A stretch of 18,439 bases of DNA from VRUE01 sp035266685 (lineage in GTDB: Bacteria > Actinomycetota > Thermoleophilia > Solirubrobacterales > 70-9): positions 1 through 18,439 of the forward strand of contig DATFMX010000002.1 in assembly GCA_035266685.1 (NCBI GenBank), in the 5' to 3' direction. Below, one piece after another: positions 12,676-18,439 of this stretch; the stretch's first letter is position 1; the number at the start of each line of letters is the position of its first letter. The translations under genes were made by a program, and so were the position numbers. The notes beneath the pieces are model-generated. The model was not told where the DNA came from, searched no databases, and saw only the letters and a program-made list of their open reading frames with translations.

Positions 12676-14441
12676 CTGGCGGCGGCGGATTCTAGAGCGT
12701 CTGAGCCGGCGCCGTTGCTACCGGGGGGATCGCCGAGCAGCGAGGCGACCGCCGCCGCCCGATCGACCTGCTCGATCCGCACCATCTTGCGGTCGCCGAC
12801 ATGGCGGCCGCCGCCGGTCACGGCGACGACGTAGGAGTCGATCCTGGCCACCGCGTCATCGGCGTTGTACATGTGCGGCTCCTCGATCGTCACGACGACC
12901 TCCTCGCCGACCTTGAACGGCAGCGCCCGCTCCTCGATCTTCTCGCGGCTGCCCGCCTCGACCAGCGTGAAGGTGTCGATCGCCAGCGCGTCGCCCCCCT
13001 CGAAGTGGAACTGCCTGCCGGTTTCCTCCTCCAGCTCGGCCAGGCCGCTGTCGTCCTCGATCAGCTCCGCCGCGACCTTCGGGTTGACCCGCAGCAGGAA
13101 GGCCTCGGCGTCCGGCTCGTCGGCCGCCATCTCGCGCATCTGCCGCAGACCCTCCAGCGCCACCGTCTCGGGCGAGAGCACGACACCCTCGCCGTCGCAG
13201 GTGGGACAGTGAGCGGTGAGGATCTCGCGCACCCCGTCGGTGATGTTCTGCCGCGTCATCTCGACCAGGCCGAGCGGCGAGACCTCGACCACGTAGCTCT
13301 TCGACTTGTCGGCGTCGAGCGCTTTCTGCAGCGTCTTGACGACTTTGTCGCGGTTCTTCGCCCGCGCCATGTCGATGAAGTCGATGACGATGATGCCGCC
13401 GATGTCGCGCAGGCGAAGCTGCCGCACGACCTCGTCGGCCGCCTCGGTGTTGACCCTGGTGATCGTCTCCTCGAGGCCGCCCTTGCCGCGGCCGGTGAAG
13501 GAGCCGCTGTTGACGTCGATCACGGTCAGCGCCTCGGTGTAGTCGATGATCAGGTAGCCGCCCGAGGGCAGGTCGACCCGCCGCACCAGGGTCGATTCGA
13601 TCTCCTTGTCGATCTCCCATTTCTCCAGCAGCGGCTTCTTGCCCTCGTACAGCTCGACTTTCTCGACCAGCTCGGGGGCGGTGCGCTGGAAGAAGCCGGT
13701 CACCCGCTCGAGCTGCTTCGGCGAGTCGATGATCGCCCGCTCGAACTCGCTCAGGAAGACGTCGCGCAGGACGCGCACCGGCAGGTCCTGCTCCTGGAAG
13801 ACGAGCCCGGGCGCCTTGATCTTCTCGCTGCGCCGCTCGACCACGTCATAGAGCTTTTCCAGGTAGCCGATCTCGCGCACGAAATCGGATTTCTTCGCCC
13901 CGTGGGCGGCAGTGCGGACGATCAGCCCGGCCTTTCCTTTATAGCTGCGATCGGCCATCTTGCGCAGCCGGTCGCGCTCGGAGCTGCTCAGCCGCCGGCT
14001 GACGCCGACCCCCGAGCCCTGCGGCGCGTAGACCAGATAGCGGCCGGCGATCGAGATGTTCATCGAGAGGCGCGCGCCCTTCGACTTCAGCGGGTCCTTG
14101 ACGACCTGGACGAGGATCTCCTGTCCCGGCTTGATCAGGTCGGTGATCTTGCGACCGCTGCCGCCGCGTCCCCGCTTCGGCGCCTGCTGGCCGTCCGGCA
14201 GGACGATCTCGTCGACATGCAGGAAGCCGTTGCGCTCGAGGCCGATGTCGACGAAGGCGGCCTCCATGCCGGCGAGGACGTTGTCGATCTTGCCCTTGTA
14301 GATGTTGCCGACGATCGAACGTCGGCTGCGGCGCTCGATGTAGAGCTCCGCCACGTTGCGTTTGCCGCCTTTGGTCTTCGACTCGAGGACGGCTACACGG
14401 GTCTCGCCGCGATCGGCGGACACCAGGATGGTTTTCTTCAT
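12672..14441 (-). CDS. rne: Ribonuclease E/G
   Basis: Single-strand endoribonuclease for rRNA/tRNA maturation and mRNA decay, Mg2+-dependent. The 589 residues start directly with the catalytic region, without the long N-terminal extension of many actinobacterial RNase E proteins. The S1 RNA-binding domain is at about 42-130 (GNIYKGKIDNVLAGMEAAFVDIG). The 5'-sensor/RNase H-like region follows. The DNase I-like catalytic aspartates are in VIDVNSG (D309) and IVIDFIDM (D354). The zinc-link is C412-P-T-C415. A C-terminal part of about 170 residues includes a small-domain-like segment and a TRAM/S1-like stretch (FKVGEEVVVTIEEPH). RNase G is the alternative name; the length is between the two. It is followed by rplU in a 4-nt overlap and preceded by a hairpin over the rodA stop. 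Confidence 0.92.
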   Translation of the reverse strand: MKKTILVSADRGETRVAVLESKTKGGKRNVAELYIERRSRRSIVGNIYKGKIDNVLAGMEAAFVDIGLERNGFLHVDEIVLPDGQQAPKRGRGGSGRKITDLIKPGQEILVQVVKDPLKSKGARLSMNISIAGRYLVYAPQGSGVGVSRRLSSSERDRLRKMADRSYKGKAGLIVRTAAHGAKKSDFVREIGYLEKLYDVVERRSEKIKAPGLVFQEQDLPVRVLRDVFLSEFERAIIDSPKQLERVTGFFQRTAPELVEKVELYEGKKPLLEKWEIDKEIESTLVRRVDLPSGGYLIIDYTEALTVIDVNSGSFTGRGKGGLEETITRVNTEAADEVVRQLRLRDIGGIIVIDFIDMARAKNRDKVVKTLQKALDADKSKSYVVEVSPLGLVEMTRQNITDGVREILTAHCPTCDGEGVVLSPETVALEGLRQMREMAADEPDAEAFLLRVNPKVAAELIEDDSGLAELEEETGRQFHFEGGDALAIDTFTLVEAGSREKIEERALPFKVGEEVVVTIEEPHMYNADDAVARIDSYVVAVTGGGRHVGDRKMVRIEQVDRAAAVASLLGDPPGSNGAGSDALESAAAR

Positions 14442-14473
14442 GTGTTTTGGCTCAGTTCAGATAGGTACGCATG

Positions 14474-14502
14474 GCCCGGTCCCTTTCAAGGAATCACCGG
14501 GC
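14474..14502 (-). promoter_or_regulatory. Hairpin containing the rodA stop, upstream of rne
   Basis: On the minus strand GCCCGG pairs with CCGGGC, and above a three-base bulge TTCCT pairs with AGGGA around a TGAA loop. The bulged bases are the TGA stop codon of rodA (14496-14494). It lies 33 nt before the rne ATG in the 52-nt gap. It may be an RNA-processing or attenuation element. There is no T-run to mark a terminator. Confidence 0.45.
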
Positions 14503-15690
14503 GAACCTGCCTTTCTGGCTGAGGCGCGCTTGCATGTGGATGCTCTGAAGCACTCCCACGGCGAGCAGGGTCGCCAAGACGGACGACCCCCCGTAGCTCA
14601 TCAACGGCAGGGGGATCCCGGTGATCGGCATGATCCCGAGGTTCATCCCCACGTTGACGAAGACCTGGAAGAGCAGCATGGCGGCGATGCCGCCTGCCAC
14701 CAGGGTCCCGTACGAGTTCTTCGAGAGCGTCACGATCCGCAGCGCCCGCCAGATCAGCAGGGCGTATAGGGATAGGACGAACGCGGCGCCGACGAATCCA
14801 TAGCGCTCACCGATCACCGCAAAGATGAAGTCGGTGTGCCGCTCGGGGACGAAGTCGAGCCGCGTCTGGGTGGCCTTGTCGCCCCGGCCGGTCTTCTCCC
14901 CGGATCCGATCGCGATCTTGGCCTGGTTCTGCTGGTAGCCCGCGTCGCTCGGGTCGGCGCTCGGATGCGTGAAGGAGGTCAGCCTCTGCTGCTGGTATTC
15001 CTTCAACACGGGCGTCCCGATTGCGGGAGCGACCACGATCACGAGTGCGACGAGTGCGGCGAGGGCCGCGCCGATCACCGCGAAGTGCGTCCAGCGGACG
15101 CCCCCCACGTACATCACGGCGAGGGTGATGGCCCCGTACACCAGGGAGGTGCCGAGGTCTGGCTGCAAGAAGACGAGCGCAGCCGGGGCGAAGCCGAGTG
15201 CCAGGTAGCGCACCGTGCGCTGCCGTGGCGAGCCCCGCCGGGCGCCATCGATGACGAACCCGGCAAGCGCCAGAACCAGCAGGAGCTTGCCCAGCTCCGA
15301 TGGCTGGAAGCTGAAGAAGGGAAGTTCGAAGGAGCGCCGCGAGCCGCGCGCGGCGAAGCCGAAGACGAAGACGAGCGCGACGCTGACGCAGAGGAAGGTG
15401 TAGATGCCGACCCGCAGCTCGCGGAAGCGCGAGTAGTCGATCCGCGCCAGCACGTACATGCCGACCAGGCCGAGCACCGCGTAGATCGCCTGCCGGTTGA
15501 GGTAGTAGCTCGGGTCGCCGGGGATGTCGTGCTTGGTCGCCTGGCCGAGCACGAAGACGCTGAAGGCGGCCAGCCCGGCCGCGGCGATGCCCAGCGAGGC
15601 GTCCATATAGGGCAGGCCGAGGCGCTCGGCGATGCCCGGTCGCAGGGCGAAGGGCTCGGGCCTCGCTCGTCTGGTTCGCGTCGCGTACAT
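14494..15690 (-). CDS. rodA: RodA peptidoglycan glycosyltransferase (SEDS family)
   Basis: Membrane glycosyltransferase that polymerises lipid II during cell elongation, partnered with PBP2. The 398 residues have about ten hydrophobic segments. SEDS signatures are FSFQPSELGKLLLVLALA, FLQPDLGTSLVYG, the large extracellular loop with YQQNQAKIAIGSGEKTGRG and FVPERHTDFIFAVIGERYGFVGA, and the C-terminal GMNLGIMPITGIPLPLMSYGGSS. Overall it is RodA rather than FtsW, as it lies directly after the PBP2 gene with a TGATG junction (1-nt overlap), which also fixes the start. The cytoplasmic N-terminal 25 residues are arginine-rich. Confidence 0.95.
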   Translation of the reverse strand: MYATRTRRARPEPFALRPGIAERLGLPYMDASLGIAAAGLAAFSVFVLGQATKHDIPGDPSYYLNRQAIYAVLGLVGMYVLARIDYSRFRELRVGIYTFLCVSVALVFVFGFAARGSRRSFELPFFSFQPSELGKLLLVLALAGFVIDGARRGSPRQRTVRYLALGFAPAALVFLQPDLGTSLVYGAITLAVMYVGGVRWTHFAVIGAALAALVALVIVVAPAIGTPVLKEYQQQRLTSFTHPSADPSDAGYQQNQAKIAIGSGEKTGRGDKATQTRLDFVPERHTDFIFAVIGERYGFVGAAFVLSLYALLIWRALRIVTLSKNSYGTLVAGGIAAMLLFQVFVNVGMNLGIMPITGIPLPLMSYGGSSVLATLLAVGVLQSIHMQARLSQKGRFAR

Positions 15691-17564
15691 CAGCCCGGGC
15701 TGCCCCCGTTGGGGCCGCTTTCGCCACTGCTGTGCTTGCCGAAATAGGCTTCCAGGATCTGCAGCGCGGCCGGAGCCGCCGATTCGGCTCCGAAGCCGCC
15801 TTCCTCAATCGTCACCGCCGTCACGATACGCGGATTGGGATACGGGGCGAGCACGATGTACCAGGACTGGTCTTCGTGACCGACGCGCTGCGCGGTGCCG
15901 GTCTTGCCCGCGACCGGGGTCGGGAAGCCGCCGAAGATGGCGTACGAGGTGCCGCCGGGCGCCTGCGCCGCCTCGTGCAGCCCTTCGAGGATCACATCGC
16001 GGCTTTCCTGTTTGAAGCTGACGCGGCGGCGCGGCTTGGGGGCGAATTCCTTCAGCACCCGGCCGGCCGCGTCGGTGACCTCGAGGCCGACATGCGGGGT
16101 GACCACGGTGCCGCCGTTGGCCAGCGTCGCGTAGGCGATCGCCATCTGCAGCGGGTTGGTCTGCAGGTCCCCCTGGCCGGTTGCCAGCTGGATGTTGTCG
16201 CCGGCCGACCAGGGTCGTTCTTCGGCCAGCCCTTCGGCGGCGAGCTCGTCGCGCCACTGCTTGGTCGGCAACAGGCCCTCTTCGGCGCCGGGGATGTCGA
16301 TCCCCGTCGGGCGGGCGATCCCCAGCCTGTGCGCCCAGCGCTGCAGCTGGCCGGTGTCCCACATGTCGTAGCCGAGCGTGTAGAAGAAGACGTCGGAGGA
16401 GACCTGGAGCGCCGGCACCAGGGTCAGCGAGCCGTAGGAGGCGCCGCCGGCGTTCTGGAAGCTCTGGCCGCCGACCGTGAACGAGCCGCCGTCTTCGATC
16501 ACCGAGCTCGGCGTGATCGTGCCGCTTTCCAGAGCCGCCAGGGCGGTTATGAGCTTGAAGGTCGAGCCGGTCGGGTAGAGACCGGCGATCGCCCGGTCGA
16601 TGATCGGCGCCGCGACCGGGTCGCGGTACAGCGCGTCGACCTGGGCCTGGGTGAGCGTTTTGGTCAGCAGCGAGGGATAGAAGGTCGGGGAGGAGCCGAG
16701 CCCGAGGATTTCCCCCGTATGCACGTTCATCGTCACGAAGCCGCCGGGCAGGCCGCGAGCCGCCAATGCCGCTTCGCCGGCTTCCTGCACCGCCGAGTCG
16801 ATCGAGAGCTTCAGGTTGTCCCCCGGGACCGGCGGCGTAGAGACGAGCTGGCCTTTGCGGGTCGGCTGGCCGAAGGCGTCGACCTGGATCTTCTTGATCC
16901 CGGGCCGGCCGCGCAGGAAGTGGTCGTAGGTGTCCTCGACGCCTTCCTGGCCGATCTCGTCGCCCGGCTGCAGGCCGCGGAAGCGCGCTTCCTTCAGCTG
17001 TTCCTCGTTTACCTCGTTGACGCTGCCGAGGATGTGGGCGGCGAACGTGCCGTGCGGGTAGCGGCGCACGAACACCCGCTGCACCCCGACCCCCGGGAAG
17101 CGGTCCTGGTTCTCTTCCAGGTAGTAGACGAGGTAGTCGCCGACGTCGCGGCGCACGGTGACCGGCGCGCTCGGCGCCAGCAGCAGCTGTTCGTGCAGGG
17201 TCTTGCGCAGCCTGTGCGGCGTGGTGTGGATCAGCTTCGCGAGCTGCGCCAGCTCACCGCGGCGTTCAGCTTCCTCGGCGGGCAGCTTGCGCGGGTTGAT
17301 CTGCAGCGCCAGGCTGGTTCGGTTGGCGACGATGATCCGCCCGTTGCGGTCGAGGATCTCGCCCCGCGGCGCGCTCACCCGGTACTCGCGGGTGCGGTTG
17401 TTGTTCGCTTCGGCGAGGTACTTCTCGCCGTTCAGCACCTGCAGGAACCAGAGGCGGAAGAAGAGGATCGCAAAGAGCGCCAGGGCGAAGCCGCCGAAGA
17501 CGGCGATGCGCAGCGCCAGGCGATTGTTCATCTCCGGGCCGAGCTCATCCGAGCGCCGGTACAT
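15690..17564 (-). CDS. mrdA: Penicillin-binding protein 2 (elongasome transpeptidase)
   Basis: Class B PBP that cross-links peptidoglycan in the elongasome with RodA. The 624 residues have one N-terminal transmembrane segment (about 19-41), a dimerisation/pedestal domain with APRGEILDRNGRIIVANR (65-82), then the transpeptidase domain. Catalytic motifs are S334-T-F-K337, SSD at 389-391 (the SxD form usual in PBP2s rather than SxN), and K554-T-G556. A proline- and glycine-rich tail ends the protein. The ATG at 17564 shares one base with the mreD stop (TGATG); M12 is an alternative start, but the junction favours M1. The stop likewise overlaps the rodA start by one base. Confidence 0.96.
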   Translation of the reverse strand: MYRRSDELGPEMNNRLALRIAVFGGFALALFAILFFRLWFLQVLNGEKYLAEANNNRTREYRVSAPRGEILDRNGRIIVANRTSLALQINPRKLPAEEAERRGELAQLAKLIHTTPHRLRKTLHEQLLLAPSAPVTVRRDVGDYLVYYLEENQDRFPGVGVQRVFVRRYPHGTFAAHILGSVNEVNEEQLKEARFRGLQPGDEIGQEGVEDTYDHFLRGRPGIKKIQVDAFGQPTRKGQLVSTPPVPGDNLKLSIDSAVQEAGEAALAARGLPGGFVTMNVHTGEILGLGSSPTFYPSLLTKTLTQAQVDALYRDPVAAPIIDRAIAGLYPTGSTFKLITALAALESGTITPSSVIEDGGSFTVGGQSFQNAGGASYGSLTLVPALQVSSDVFFYTLGYDMWDTGQLQRWAHRLGIARPTGIDIPGAEEGLLPTKQWRDELAAEGLAEERPWSAGDNIQLATGQGDLQTNPLQMAIAYATLANGGTVVTPHVGLEVTDAAGRVLKEFAPKPRRRVSFKQESRDVILEGLHEAAQAPGGTSYAIFGGFPTPVAGKTGTAQRVGHEDQSWYIVLAPYPNPRIVTAVTIEEGGFGAESAAPAALQILEAYFGKHSSGESGPNGGSPG

Positions 17565-18121
17565 CAGGCCCTCCTCGTGCCGAGCACGGTCGGCTGGCGA
17601 CGGCGCGTCACCTGCGCTGCGTCAACCAGCGCCGGGCGCAGCAGGCGGCGCAGGCCGAAGTAGATCGGCCAGGCCCAGAAGAAGGCGTAGATGCTCTTCA
17701 GCACCATGTCGCGGACGATCAGGCCGCTGACCGGGGCGTCGACCCCGAGCATCACCTGGACGACGGCGAAGCCGAGCTCGGCGAGCAGCGTCGCGCCCAT
17801 GCAGATCAGCGGCGGCAGCAGGGCGCTGTGGATGTCGAAGCGCTCGCGGAAGAGCCCGGCGAGGTAGCCGACGCCGAGCAGGACCAGCGAGCTGCCGCCG
17901 AGCGGCGCGACCAGCAGGCAGTCGACGAGGAAGCCGATCGAGAAGCCGGCGACGGCGCCGGTCATGCTGCCGCCGAGCAGGCCGAGCGAGACGACCACCG
18001 CGGGCAGGATGTCGACGCTGGTGTGCAGCAGCTCGATCCGCGAGAAGAAGGAGAGCTGCAACAGCACCGCGACTATCGCGACGAGCGCGAGGCGGGCGAA
18101 GATCTTCGGCGTGACGATCAT
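17564..18121 (-). CDS. mreD: Rod shape-determining membrane protein MreD
   Basis: A 185-residue integral membrane protein of the Mre elongasome, acting with MreC and PBP2/RodA. About five to six hydrophobic segments are seen, starting IFARLALVAIVAVLLQLSFFSRI. The LHTSVDILPAVVVSLGLLGG and GAVAGFSIGFLVDCLLVAPLGGSSL segments fit the MreD pattern. A basic C-terminal tail (about 160-185) is cytosolic. The ATG overlaps the mreC stop by 4 nt (ATGA) and the stop overlaps mrdA by 1 nt. Assignment rests on both sequence and position. Confidence 0.92.
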   Translation of the reverse strand: MIVTPKIFARLALVAIVAVLLQLSFFSRIELLHTSVDILPAVVVSLGLLGGSMTGAVAGFSIGFLVDCLLVAPLGGSSLVLLGVGYLAGLFRERFDIHSALLPPLICMGATLLAELGFAVVQVMLGVDAPVSGLIVRDMVLKSIYAFFWAWPIYFGLRRLLRPALVDAAQVTRRRQPTVLGTRRA

Positions 18122-18439
18122 CGTGAGTGCCCGGTCAGCACCTGGACCAAGTCCAGATTGGCGATGTCGGCATAGGGTCGCAGGTGGACCTGCTGGCTCG
18201 CCTCCTGCTCGACGATCGGGGCGCTGGTCACTTCGCCGACCGGCAGGCCGGGCGGGAACAGCGAGGCGAGCCCCTGGGCGCGCCAGCCCGAGGTGACGAC
18301 GGCCTGGCCGCGGTGTACGTGCTTGGTCGAGTCGATGAAGTCGAGGATCAGGTCTTCGGGGTCGCCGACGTTGGGCCGGATCACGCCCTGCACGCCGCCG
18401 GGCAGCACCTTGGCCGAGACGGCGCTTTCGTGGTCGGTG
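18118..18439 (-). CDS. mreC: Rod shape-determining protein MreC, C-terminal part (cut by window edge)
   Basis: The frame is open to the window edge, giving the last 106 codons. TDHESAVSAKVLPGGVQGVIRPN, the DSTKHVHRGQAVVTSG pattern, FPPGLPVGEVTSAP and the closing strand before YADIANLDLVQVL match the beta-barrel C-terminal domain of MreC. This periplasmic/extracellular scaffold activates PBP2. The true start lies beyond the window; GTG codons inside this part are not starts. It overlaps mreD by 4 nt. mreB is expected upstream. Confidence 0.92.
   Translation of the reverse strand, partial: TDHESAVSAKVLPGGVQGVIRPNVGDPEDLILDFIDSTKHVHRGQAVVTSGWRAQGLASLFPPGLPVGEVTSAPIVEQEASQQVHLRPYADIANLDLVQVLTGHSR

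Noticed and set aside
16392..16400. SSD in place of SxN in PBP2 as a damaged active site
   Set aside because: To my knowledge SxD is usual in elongasome PBP2 proteins; all other catalytic motifs are intact.
15732..17663. Very long open frame on the plus strand opposite mrdA (also similar ones opposite rne, leuS, obg and proA)
   Set aside because: These mirror the codon positions of the real minus-strand genes. High GC at third positions removes stops from the opposite frames. Their translations are low-complexity Arg/Ala/Leu/Asp-rich with no family pattern.
1..18439. CRISPR arrays, insertion sequences, rRNA genes
   Set aside because: No regularly spaced direct repeats, transposase signatures or rRNA sequence were seen; the only RNA gene is the tRNA-Ala.

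Overview
This is a very GC-rich, densely packed window. Start codons overlap stops throughout, and the promoters look leaderless. It most likely comes from a high-GC actinobacterium. Protein sequence and gene order suggest the class Thermoleophilia (Solirubrobacterales-like), but that placement is inference. Most genes lie on the minus strand. No stretch above 300 bases lacks a gene.

Layout, right to left along the direction of minus-strand transcription: mreC (partial) - mreD - mrdA (PBP2) - rodA form the rod-shape elongasome block, with 1-4 nt overlaps. It is followed by rne/rng (RNase E/G) - rplU - rpmA, then obg. A small accessory cassette comes next: a plus-strand TetR regulator with an SRPBCC/polyketide-cyclase-like gene, divergent from a PEP mutase/isocitrate lyase-family enzyme. 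This cassette splits the common actinobacterial order obg-proB. Then follow proB - proA - nadD - rsfS - a DivIVA-like coiled-coil gene, a SOS-box-controlled unusual locus, a plus-strand membrane-anchored alpha/beta hydrolase, a divergent SpoIIM-like membrane protein, and the N-terminal two thirds of leuS.

The most unusual region is 3703-4394. A single open frame runs from an I-Ssp6803I-like PD-(D/E)XK endonuclease domain, straight through a complete same-strand tRNA-Ala(GGC) gene, into a Phd/YefM-type antitoxin-like domain. The tRNA occupies exactly 24 codons plus the discriminator base. The Phd-like part has no start codon of its own and no toxin gene beside it. The promoter of this unit carries a perfect Gram-positive LexA box (CGAAC-N4-GTTCG) over its -10 region, immediately before a probable leaderless GTG start. 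The transcript can therefore serve either as tRNA precursor or as mRNA for the fused protein, and DNA damage probably controls it.

Other points of note are an rsfS gene without a standard start codon, a recurring TANNNT-(6-8 nt)-start promoter layout, long perfect hairpins on both sides of obg, and a hairpin enclosing the rodA stop just ahead of the RNase E/G gene. Everything here is read by eye; no database search was run.
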